Source: Candidatus Helarchaeota archaeon (lineage in GTDB: Archaea; Asgardarchaeota; Lokiarchaeia; Helarchaeales; JABXJV01). From it: DNA of 13,154 nt. Each line of letters begins with the position of its first letter. The stretch's first letter is position 1. Position numbers and translations under genes: made by a program. The DNA lies in contig JABXJV010000503.1 in assembly GCA_013375355.1 (NCBI GenBank), positions 1 to 13,154 on the forward strand, read 5' to 3'. The notes beneath the pieces were generated by a model that worked only from the letters and a program-made list of their open reading frames with translations, was not told where the DNA came from and did no database searches. Shown here piece after piece: positions 1 through 5,676 of this stretch.

Positions 1-180
1 GTTTGCGGAAAGAAAGTAAGACCGAAAAACCGTAACTTCAAATGTAAAAAATGTGGTTATAAACAGTATAGAGATGTTGTGGGAAGTATCCAAATTCTTA
101 ATAGATATATTCAAGATAATAATATGAACTTGCGGGTGGAGAACCATCCGATAGTGTCTAGCATTCTCATTGAACACTAG
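1..180 (+). CDS. tnpB: TnpB (IS200/IS605 OrfB) C-terminal end, partial
   Basis: The window opens inside a reading frame of 59 codons ending at TAG (178-180). The visible part has the TnpB C-terminal signature: the second cysteine of a first CxxC (C2), basic residues, then FKCKKCG (C15, C18), completing a four-cysteine zinc ribbon, then YRDVVGS, whose Asp (D25 of the fragment) matches the third RuvC catalytic acid of TnpB. TnpB is an RNA-guided nuclease carried by IS200/IS605 elements; it cuts DNA matching the guide at the element's right end. The N-terminal RuvC and helical parts lie outside the window, so I cannot tell whether the gene is intact or whether a TnpA transposase accompanies it. 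The frame ends about 30 residues after the RuvC-III motif, as in family members. Confident on family, not on activity. Confidence 0.85.
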   Translation, partial: VCGKKVRPKNRNFKCKKCGYKQYRDVVGSIQILNRYIQDNNMNLRVENHPIVSSILIEH

Positions 181-219
181 GGACTATGAATCCCCTCCCT
201 TTAGGGAGGGGTAGTTCAA
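1..219 (+). mobile_element. Right end of an IS200/IS605-family (tnpB) element
   Basis: The end of tnpB is followed by a perfect 8-bp GC hairpin (192-199 with 204-211, loop TTTA) and then TAGTTCAA. The arrangement GAATC-hairpin-GTTCAA is typical of right ends of tnpB elements such as ISDra2, where the element stops at TTCAA, so I place the boundary at 219. IS200/IS605 elements have subterminal hairpins rather than inverted repeats and make no target duplication, so none is expected. The left end is outside the window. Confidence 0.75.
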
Positions 220-239
220 CCCAGTAAAAGAAGATATAA
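121..239 (+). ncRNA. Putative TnpB omega/reRNA: scaffold plus guide
   Basis: Three stems can be read directly. Stem 1 is 133-139 with 144-150 (7 bp, one G-U, loop AGAA). Stem 2 is 152-157 with 174-179 (6 bp, 16-base loop). Stem 3 is 192-199 with 204-211 (8 bp, loop TTTA). They overlap the 3' end and stop codon of tnpB and run to the element end, as known for the guide RNAs of TnpB. By that model the guide starts just outside the element at about 220 and reads CCCAGTAAAAGAAGATATAA. The 5' end of the RNA is not visible; 121 is an estimate. Confidence 0.6.
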
Positions 240-313
240 AACAAATTCAATTTGGGAGTTTAAGAATATCAAAATCAGGTGTAGAACTCGAAAAAATTAA
301 AACTTTTTTTTAA
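215..313 (+). pseudogene. Possible tail of a host gene disrupted by the IS insertion
   Basis: An open frame runs from the element boundary to TAA at 311-313 and reads roughly FNPVKEDIKQIQF, then SLRISKSGVELEKIKTFF. It has no start codon. The first two codons lie in the element end, and the frame is closed upstream by TAG at 212-214. The composition (charged, amphipathic, ending in a hydrophobic pair) looks like a genuine protein C-terminus. I do not recognise the family. The alternative is chance: 31 codons open in AT-rich DNA is not rare. Confidence 0.35.
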
Positions 314-370
314 CATAAACTTTATCTCTTCTTGAAAAATTTAAAAGATGATTTGTGAACTTTAATTTGA

Positions 371-383
371 CTATTTTAAAAAG
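371..383 (+). promoter_or_regulatory. TATA-like box before the crotonase gene
   Basis: The stretch CTATTTTAAAAAG lies about 25-30 bases before the TTG start at 407, the usual archaeal TATA-to-transcription-start distance. A very short or absent leader is therefore likely. There is no strong ribosome site, only AGGG at 395-398. Called by eye in AT-rich DNA. Confidence 0.3.
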
Positions 384-406
384 AATGATTTAATAGGGTT
401 ATTAAT

Positions 407-1213
407 TTGGAATTTGAAGATATAGTTTATGACCAAGAAGAAAACGGAATTGTAACTATTACATTAAATAAGCCAGAAAGAAAAAATGCACTGTCCCAAT
501 TGACATTTTGGGAACTTTGGCAAGCATTTGATCAAGCGAAAAAAGATAAAACGGCACGTGTAGTAATAATGACTGGAGCAGGAGATGCGTTTTCATCTGG
601 TGGCTATTTCAATATGAAGATTTTGGAGCAGATCCCTCCCGAAATCAAAAAGGAAATAGATCTGAATGACATCGCACAAAAGAAATTATGTTTAAAAATG
701 TGGGAATTCGAAAAGCCCATAATTGCAGCTATTAATGGGTTAGCAATTGGGGCAGGTATAACAATGCCCCTAACTTGTGGTGATCTGATATATATGTCCG
801 AAACTGCTTATGCAAGTTTTATGTTTGTTAAAAGGGCAATAATACCTGAGTTTGCATCCAGTTTCATCCTTCCTCGTCTGATAGGCTATCCAAAAACAAA
901 GGAACTTATGTTTTTTGGAGATAAAATCTCTGCTCAACAGATGTATGAAATGGGACTTATAAATAAAGTTTGTAAACCTGACGAGCTCATTCCTTATGCA
1001 AGAGAACAAGCACTTAGATTAGTACCACCAAAAGGTCCAAGTCTTGCTTTAAAAATGATGAAAAGAGCGCTTCATAAACCCCTTACACAATTTATATCCG
1101 ATGCTTTAGATATGGAAAATAAAGGGTTACGAAAAACAGCAGCATCTAGAGATTTTAGCGAATCATTAAAGGCCTTGAAAGAAAAAAGAGATTCTAAATT
1201 TGTAGGAAAATAG
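407..1213 (+). CDS. Crotonase-fold enoyl-CoA isomerase/hydratase family protein
   Basis: A 268-residue crotonase superfamily protein, a normal length. NKPERKNALS (21-30) is the family N-terminal motif. The oxyanion-hole segments are FSSGG (62-66) and NGLAIGAGI (110-118). The region IPEFASS (146-152), then LPRLIG, then ISAQQMYEMGLINKV is typical. The two catalytic glutamates of true hydratases (rat E144 and E164) are not conserved: T119 sits at the first, and V141/K142 near the second. E148 in the PE-x-x-SS motif matches the catalytic Glu of delta3,delta2-enoyl-CoA isomerases of the ECI2 type. I therefore favour isomerisation of unsaturated acyl-CoAs over hydration, probably in fatty-acid or amino-acid degradation in the cytosol. 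The start is TTG; an in-frame TGA at 386-388 rules out a longer protein, and no ATG lies in between. Monocistronic, with a T-rich terminator just after it. Confidence 0.85.
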   Translation: MEFEDIVYDQEENGIVTITLNKPERKNALSQLTFWELWQAFDQAKKDKTARVVIMTGAGDAFSSGGYFNMKILEQIPPEIKKEIDLNDIAQKKLCLKMWEFEKPIIAAINGLAIGAGITMPLTCGDLIYMSETAYASFMFVKRAIIPEFASSFILPRLIGYPKTKELMFFGDKISAQQMYEMGLINKVCKPDELIPYAREQALRLVPPKGPSLALKMMKRALHKPLTQFISDALDMENKGLRKTAASRDFSESLKALKEKRDSKFVGK

Positions 1214-1237
1214 TTTCTTTTTTATTTTTATTTTCTT
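1214..1237 (+). terminator. T-rich terminator after the crotonase gene
   Basis: Directly after the stop codon, 19 of 24 bases or more are T, including runs of seven, five and four T. No hairpin is visible. Oligo-T tracts alone end transcription in archaea. Confidence 0.5.
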
Positions 1238-1333
1238 ATCAAGCCAATAAATAAATTACTTTTAGAAAATAACTAGAATTATTTTTATATGTGTTTTTAT
1301 CTAGAATATTTTAAGGATTTTTATTAATGGGGT

Positions 1334-1702
1334 GTGAATACTTTGTTACCTATTTGGACGGATCCAGATGAAATGCATGATGAATTCTTGAGGACCGTAA
1401 TAATAATGGATTACTTGTTTAATCAAAATGTTCAGCAGGGTTTTACAATGTTTATAACATTTGCGGCAATTATGGGAGGTGTTTTTATAACTATTGTAAT
1501 ACTTAAATTATATTTTAGCGGTGTTTTTTCAAGACGATCTTCTTATAAGGGCTACCGTACAATCGGATTTGATAGTTCTAGATCTACAAGAAGAAAAATG
1601 AAAAAGGAACTTAAAAGAATTAATTATACCTGTCAATATTGTAAAGCTCCTTTGAAAGAATCGACGTGTGAATATTGCGGACGCGAAAATTTTCGTTTTT
1701 AA
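1334..1702 (+). CDS. Single-pass membrane protein with C-terminal zinc ribbon
   Basis: Not recognised by name. 122 residues: an acidic N-terminus with DPDEMHDE (10-17), one clear hydrophobic segment at about 38-61, a basic stretch with RRSSYKG and STRRKMKK (about 67-91), and a C-terminal zinc ribbon with C100-x2-C103 and C112-x2-C115. The positive charges after the membrane segment predict the zinc ribbon is cytosolic. It could be a small membrane adaptor, but no function can be assigned. The start is uncertain: GTG at 1334 opens the frame, but GGGGTG (1329-1334) looks like a ribosome site for TTG at 1343, eight bases further on, giving MLPIWTDPDEM. ATG at 1327 is in another frame that closes after 14 codons. 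Likely transcribed alone, ending at the hairpin at 1723-1743. Confidence 0.7.
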   Translation: MNTLLPIWTDPDEMHDEFLRTVIIMDYLFNQNVQQGFTMFITFAAIMGGVFITIVILKLYFSGVFSRRSSYKGYRTIGFDSSRSTRRKMKKELKRINYTCQYCKAPLKESTCEYCGRENFRF

Positions 1703-1757
1703 TAAAATTAAAAAAAAGGTAGCTTGGAATATAAAAATCCAAGAATTTTTATCTAAT
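1703..1757. terminator. Bidirectional hairpin terminator between convergent genes
   Basis: CTTGGA (1723-1728) pairs with TCCAAG (1738-1743) around a 9-base AT loop. On the plus strand it is followed by AATTTTTAT. On the minus strand it is followed, after CTACC, by eight T (complement of the A run 1711-1718). It can thus end transcripts of both converging genes. Confidence 0.5.
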
Positions 1758-2090
1758 TTAGAATCCGCATTTTAAAGTTTCATTATAAATATGATCAGCA
1801 CCCATTCTAATAAATTCTAGCTGTTCCTTTCCCTCATATTCTACAATGAGTTCTCCTTCTACGATTACAGTATCTCCAGGTCTTATAATAGTGGACATAA
1901 TTTTCTTTAATGATTTCATCATCCCAAAACCTGCTCCAGGACTCATAGATCCCATTTTTGAATTATATACAACAAATTCCTCCGGTAAGCCTTCTATTCT
2001 TTCATCTAATTTAAATACGAAGCCATTCATTAGGTATGATGTTGCAGTTCCTTTCATTATTCCTTTAAATAATGTTTTTTTCTTACCCAA
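1758..2090 (-). CDS. Small conserved-looking protein of unknown function
   Basis: Not recognised. About 110 residues, no signal peptide or membrane segment. The C-terminal half has an alternating pattern, RPGDTVIVEGELIVEYEGKE, that suggests beta strands of a small barrel, perhaps OB-like. The middle has a Gly/Met-rich stretch (MGSMSPGAGFGMM). Start choice: a strong ribosome site GAGGTG (2102-2097) sits six bases before TTG at 2090, giving MGKKKTLFKGIMKG. The in-frame GTG at 2099 lies inside that ribosome site and is less likely. Convergent with the zinc-ribbon membrane protein; the next minus-strand gene upstream is about 160 bases away, so it probably has its own promoter. Confidence 0.65.
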   Translation of the reverse strand: MGKKKTLFKGIMKGTATSYLMNGFVFKLDERIEGLPEEFVVYNSKMGSMSPGAGFGMMKSLKKIMSTIIRPGDTVIVEGELIVEYEGKEQLEFIRMGADHIYNETLKCGF

Positions 2091-2104
2091 AAATACCACC
2101 TCTA
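2091..2104 (-). promoter_or_regulatory. Strong Shine-Dalgarno site deciding a TTG start
   Basis: On the minus strand the bases read AGAGGTGGT and are followed by ATTT and TTG. GAGGTG matches the archaeal 16S tail and has six bases to TTG 2090. This is the clearest ribosome site in the left half of the window. Confidence 0.5.
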
Positions 2105-2252
2105 TTATTTTTATTTAATATATTTTTTAAATCCTACATTATTAATAATTTTAAAAATTTTATCTTAAAAAGATATATATTTTGGCAGTTTGAAAGATTA
2201 AAATTTGAGTTTTTTTGAAATTTTTTTGTTTCAGAATTAATTTAAATTAAAT

Positions 2253-2729
2253 CTATATTAATTTTAGAACTTTTTGAATAGCTTCCTTTGGATTATTTAC
2301 TGGATATACAGATTTAGGACGTTTTTTAGTGATTTCTAAAGAAATTCCTCCCGTTCTTGGGATTGTGATTAAAGGTTTTTTAAGTTTTAATGTATAATCT
2401 GCTTCAATTTTTGTTCCTACTTGACCTGCAATACAAATTACAATTTCTGAAGATTGAACAACAATATAATTCCTGTCCTCTCCTAAATTTGTTGGGATTT
2501 TTATAGTTACGAAATCGTTAGCTTCATTTTTATCAATACTTGGTAAAATTCCTACACTAATGCCATTGGCATCCTTAACACCCTTACAAACGGCTTCCAT
2601 GACACCACCCTTCCCACCACAAATTAAAATAAAATTATTCAATGCTATTTCTCTCCCAACTTCGTAAGCAATTTTATATATTGATTCGTCTTCTAAAATT
2701 CCAGAACCTATAACCCCAATTTGAGTCAT
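2253..2729 (-). CDS. SLOG/Rossmann-fold protein of the TIGR00725 type
   Basis: About 158 residues from ATG 2729. It matches the pattern of the TIGR00725 group (DprA/LOG-related, often labelled lysine decarboxylase-like). Positions here are in the 161-residue form starting at GTG 2738: IGVIGSG (7-13), the nucleotide-binding loop ICGGKGGVMEAVCKG (39-53), GILPSID (63-69), IPTNLGEDRN (81-90), and GQVGTKIEAD (105-114) in place of the usual GGGxGTxxE. The fold binds nucleotides or their derivatives; relatives include cytokinin-activating LOG phosphoribohydrolases, but activity in this subgroup is not established and the changed second motif argues against assuming it. The ATG is preferred over GTG 2738 because GTGTGA lies five bases ahead of it. 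The upstream region is shared with a divergent gene, and the stop is TAG. Confidence 0.75.
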   Translation of the reverse strand: MTQIGVIGSGILEDESIYKIAYEVGREIALNNFILICGGKGGVMEAVCKGVKDANGISVGILPSIDKNEANDFVTIKIPTNLGEDRNYIVVQSSEIVICIAGQVGTKIEADYTLKLKKPLITIPRTGGISLEITKKRPKSVYPVNNPKEAIQKVLKLI

Positions 2730-2840
2730 TTTTTTCACACATTCTCTGTTAGATATTAATTTTTAGCTTGCAATTAACAAACTGAAAATTATATTCGCAA
2801 ATAAAATCAATTGAATAATTATTGAAAAGAAAAGATAAAT

Positions 2841-2870
2841 GATAATAATTTTATTCTAGTTATTATTATC
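2841..2870. repeat. 9-bp perfect inverted repeat between divergent genes
   Basis: GATAATAAT (2841-2849) and ATTATTATC (2862-2870) are perfect inverted copies with a 12-base spacer, ending 18 bases before the start of the next plus-strand gene. It could be an operator for a dimeric regulator or a leader hairpin. AT-rich sequence makes chance possible. Confidence 0.35.
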
Positions 2871-2888
2871 CATTGTAGAAATTGAAAT

Positions 2889-3464
2889 GTGATTTTATTG
2901 CATCAAAATTTTTCTCAGATGGTTGAAAGAATTATAGGTGAGAGTAACCTAGAAATTTCCGGAGGAAAATTAGAAAAGGCAATAATTAATGAGGCAAATT
3001 ATAACCAAAAAGCTGTTAAATCATACTTAGCACGTTTTCAACCAATATGGGAGAGATGGGTTAGTATTAAAGGGTCATATTTAATTTCACCTTTTTTGGA
3101 ATTCGCTGGGTCTTATATTATTACAGAATTTTTAACTGAATTATTTTCATTTGATTCAAAATTGAAAGTTGAAGTTAAAAAAGGATCAAGCAATGTGGAT
3201 GCTGACATTAATTTATACTATATTTTTGATAAAGAAGAATTAGAGATTCTAAGACATTTAAAGGAAAAATATAGAATTGACCACATTGCCGATGAAAACG
3301 AAATAGCTAAAACTTTACTTTCAAGTTGTACAAAATCTTTAACAAAATTTCTATCCAATATAATGAATATTAGATATCGGTTATTCACTTCAAAGGTTGA
3401 AACAAATTTAAAAACCGATAATACTTTCGAAATTAATATCCATTTTGATGGAAGAATTGGTTGA
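2889..3464 (+). CDS. Hypothetical protein, no family recognised
   Basis: 191 residues, predicted soluble, mixed alpha/beta, with no signal peptide. Visible traits: an N-terminal LHQNFSQMVERIIGESN helix, a Trp-rich central patch QPIWERWVSIKGSYLISP (51-68), a hydrophobic helix around 70-86, an acidic-basic middle, and a final strand FEINIHFDGRIG. No cysteine or metal motif stands out. Start GTG at 2889, closed upstream by in-frame TGA; TTG at 2898 is an alternative. Codon use and AT content match its neighbours. The gene faces away from the SLOG gene across about 150 bases holding an inverted repeat. Its stop, TGA, is the only TGA among the genes here. I cannot suggest a role. Confidence 0.6.
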   Translation: MILLHQNFSQMVERIIGESNLEISGGKLEKAIINEANYNQKAVKSYLARFQPIWERWVSIKGSYLISPFLEFAGSYIITEFLTELFSFDSKLKVEVKKGSSNVDADINLYYIFDKEELEILRHLKEKYRIDHIADENEIAKTLLSSCTKSLTKFLSNIMNIRYRLFTSKVETNLKTDNTFEINIHFDGRIG

Positions 3465-3655
3465 CAAATATCGTTTTTTAACATAAATTAACATTTTATA
3501 GCTAAATATCATCCCTTCTAAAAGATTTTGAACTAAGCGATTAAAAAATTTTTTAATTTTACCACTCAAAATTCCTAATTTACCCGCATATTTTTAAGTA
3601 TGAATTTTTCTAATATTATAAATCTTATATAAAATAATTCTAACGAGAAGTTCAT
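3465..3655 (+). promoter_or_regulatory. Intergenic region with terminator-like palindrome and aIF1A promoter
   Basis: Two elements are visible. A 16-bp perfect AT palindrome, TTAAAAAATTTTTTAA (3541-3556), followed by more T, could end the upstream transcript. A TATA box CTTATATAAAA (3624-3634) is centred about 26 bases before the TTG start at 3656, so the aIF1A message probably starts at or next to its start codon (leaderless). No ribosome site precedes that TTG. Confidence 0.45.
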
Positions 3656-4021
3656 TTGTCACCCAAAAAGAAAAAAAGATCTAAAAAGAAGAAAAAACCA
3701 AAAAGTAAAACAAACCAAACAACTTATTTTAGACGAATTCAAACCCCTGTGGAGGGTCAAGTACTAGGGAGAGTAATCCAAATATTAGGAGGAGGCTGGT
3801 TACGTGTTCAATGTGAAGATGATAAAGTTAGAAATTGTAGGATCAGAGGAAAAATACGGAAACGAATGTGGATAAGAATCGATGATGTTGTTCTTGTAGA
3901 GCCTTGGATTGATATGCAGTCCGATGAGAGAGCAGAAATTATCACAAGATATACGAAAACACAAGCCCGATGGTTACAAAAACAAGGATATTTAAAAACA
4001 GGGACTATAGAATTCGATTAA
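3656..4021 (+). CDS. Translation initiation factor aIF1A
   Basis: 121 residues, somewhat longer than many aIF1A proteins owing to a lysine-rich start (residues 4-19, almost all K/R/S/P). An S1/IF1-type OB fold follows: TPVEGQVLGRVIQILGGG (30-47), WLRVQCEDDKVRNCRIRGK with IRKRMWIRIDDVVLVEPW, and the C-terminal helix IDMQSDERAEIITRYTKTQ, then RWLQKQGYL. All are diagnostic for aIF1A/eIF1A. It binds the A-site region of the small ribosomal subunit and, with aIF1, promotes scanning or start-site selection. The gene starts with TTG; no upstream in-frame ATG fits. Its TAA (4019-4021) overlaps the convergent elp3 stop, so the two messages end on complementary DNA. Confidence 0.95.
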   Translation: MSPKKKKRSKKKKKPKSKTNQTTYFRRIQTPVEGQVLGRVIQILGGGWLRVQCEDDKVRNCRIRGKIRKRMWIRIDDVVLVEPWIDMQSDERAEIITRYTKTQARWLQKQGYLKTGTIEFD

Positions 4022-5622
4022 TTTAATAATTTTGAAACGTAGGGGCCATCTTTTTTAAACCCGAATTTATAATAATATTCTCTTGCCCCAGCTCCACTTA
4101 TAACTAATAATTTACTACGATCAAACTCGTTTTTTGCTATATTTTCAGCGGTTTGTAATAATTTTTGCCCATACCCTCGATGTTGCCACCCTTCTTGCGA
4201 TTTTTCACTAATTCTCAACATTGGTCCATAGACATGAAGTTCTCTTACAAGAGCAGTTGGAATTTCATTAATTTCTTTACGTTTACTCTGTTCTGACGGA
4301 ATCCTCATCCTTAGGAATCCAATGATAATATTTTGTTTTATATCCTCAAATGAGAGAAAAAATTCCTTACCATTTGATGCATTATATTCTAATTTCTTTA
4401 ATTTGATACTCTTAATATCTGGCTTTATTCCCATTTTATACTCTACGTGTCCGACTTCTCTACAACGTATACAATTACACTTAAGACCGATTTTATTCAT
4501 TTCTTTTTTGACTAATTCCCGGAGATTACTTTTTTTAGTACCTGCCTTAATTTTATAAGCAGGGATATCTCTAATTATTCTCTTTATTCTTACATATGGT
4601 GGAATGATTTTCTTAATCTCAACAAGGAGTTCAATAACTTTTTCATCATTAGTAGCAATATAATCTCCTTTTTTCCATAAATCAAATAATTCCGTCCCCT
4701 CAATAACTTGTGTAGGATAAATTTTTATCTCATCTGGTTTGAATCGATCATCAAAAAACAAGGTTTTAAATGCTGTTAAATCTTTTTCAAAGGAAGAACC
4801 TGGTAAAAAAGGCATCATATGAGCAGTAACTTTTAAAGAACTATCTCTCAATAGTTGAAACGCCTTCTCAACATCTTTTACTGTATGACCTCTTTTAACT
4901 TTTTTATAAATTTGGTCATCTAAATTTTGTACTCCAATTTCAACACGAGTAGCACCAAATCCTAATAATGCATCTATTTGAGTCTGAGAACAATAGTCGG
5001 GACGTGTTTCGATTGTCATACCAATTAATCGGCGTTTTGCAGTTTCATTAATTTCTAGTGCATCTTGCAAATTTTTTGAATCAACTTGATTAATTGCATC
5101 TAAAGATCTTTTTATAAACCAATTTTGATAAGTTTCCGGGAAACTTGGAAATGTTCCCCCCATAATAATCAAATCAATTTTATCAATTGGGTGACCAATA
5201 GCACTTAATTGTCGAAGACGTGCAGAAACTTGCTTATAAGGATCAAAATCATTTTGAATAGAGCGTAAAGCCGCGGGCTCTAGACCAGTATAACTTTGTG
5301 GGCTGCCAAATTCTGGCCCTCCTGGACAATATAAACATTTTCCGTGTGGACATGGTTGCGGTCTTGTCATAATTGCACAAACAGCAACCCCACTAATTGT
5401 TCGAATTGGACGTTTCAATAATAAATGTATTACTTCCTCCCTTTCTTCATCACTTGCATAAGTTAAAATATCTGCATTACTAAAAACTTTAGAAAGATTA
5501 TATTTATGACATATATGTTTCTTTCGTCTTTCTAAATCTTTTTTATTCTTAATTTTTCCATTTTTTATATCGTCTATTATCATTCGAGCGAAATTTTCCA
5601 TCAAAATTCGAAATTCATCCAT
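4018..5622 (-). CDS. elp3: Archaeal Elp3 tRNA uridine-34 modification enzyme (radical SAM plus GNAT)
   Basis: 534 residues, full length for the family. The radical-SAM iron-sulfur motif is C91-PHGK-C96-LY-C99, followed by GGPEFGSPQSYTG. MGGTFPS (154-160), IETRPDY (204-210), VEIGVQ (227-232) and RGHT (244-247) are strongly conserved Elp3 blocks. KCNCIRC (C382, C384, C387) is the zinc site, and the C-terminal GNAT acetyltransferase has RELHVYG (460-466) and the acetyl-CoA loop QHRGYG (480-485). Elp3 uses acetyl-CoA and SAM to start cm5U-type modification of wobble uridine in tRNA; archaea have Elp3 without the rest of Elongator. It is the last gene of a minus-strand operon, nine bases after the coiled-coil gene, so translation is probably coupled. 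The first residues (DEFRILM) repeat the end of the preceding gene. Start ATG at 5622. Confidence 0.97.
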   Translation of the reverse strand: MDEFRILMENFARMIIDDIKNGKIKNKKDLERRKKHICHKYNLSKVFSNADILTYASDEEREEVIHLLLKRPIRTISGVAVCAIMTRPQPCPHGKCLYCPGGPEFGSPQSYTGLEPAALRSIQNDFDPYKQVSARLRQLSAIGHPIDKIDLIIMGGTFPSFPETYQNWFIKRSLDAINQVDSKNLQDALEINETAKRRLIGMTIETRPDYCSQTQIDALLGFGATRVEIGVQNLDDQIYKKVKRGHTVKDVEKAFQLLRDSSLKVTAHMMPFLPGSSFEKDLTAFKTLFFDDRFKPDEIKIYPTQVIEGTELFDLWKKGDYIATNDEKVIELLVEIKKIIPPYVRIKRIIRDIPAYKIKAGTKKSNLRELVKKEMNKIGLKCNCIRCREVGHVEYKMGIKPDIKSIKLKKLEYNASNGKEFFLSFEDIKQNIIIGFLRMRIPSEQSKRKEINEIPTALVRELHVYGPMLRISEKSQEGWQHRGYGQKLLQTAENIAKNEFDRSKLLVISGAGAREYYYKFGFKKDGPYVSKLLN

Positions 5623-5676
5623 CTAAACTATTTATTCTTTTAATTTATCTGTTCTCATTAATATTCGAAATTCATC
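5606..5676 (-). repeat. In-frame direct repeat spanning the coiled-coil/elp3 junction
   Basis: ATTCGAAATTCATC occurs at 5606-5619 (elp3 codons 2-6) and at 5663-5676 (coiled-coil gene), 57 bases apart and in the same phase. With flanking bases 22 of 25 match. Both copies encode DEFRILM. Confidence 0.7.

Noticed and set aside
1846..2118. 90-codon plus-strand frame
   Set aside because: Antisense to the small unknown minus-strand gene, which has a strong ribosome site and better protein character.
3541..3556. Perfect 16-bp palindrome as an operator
   Set aside because: It consists only of A/T runs; more likely part of a T-rich terminator or chance.
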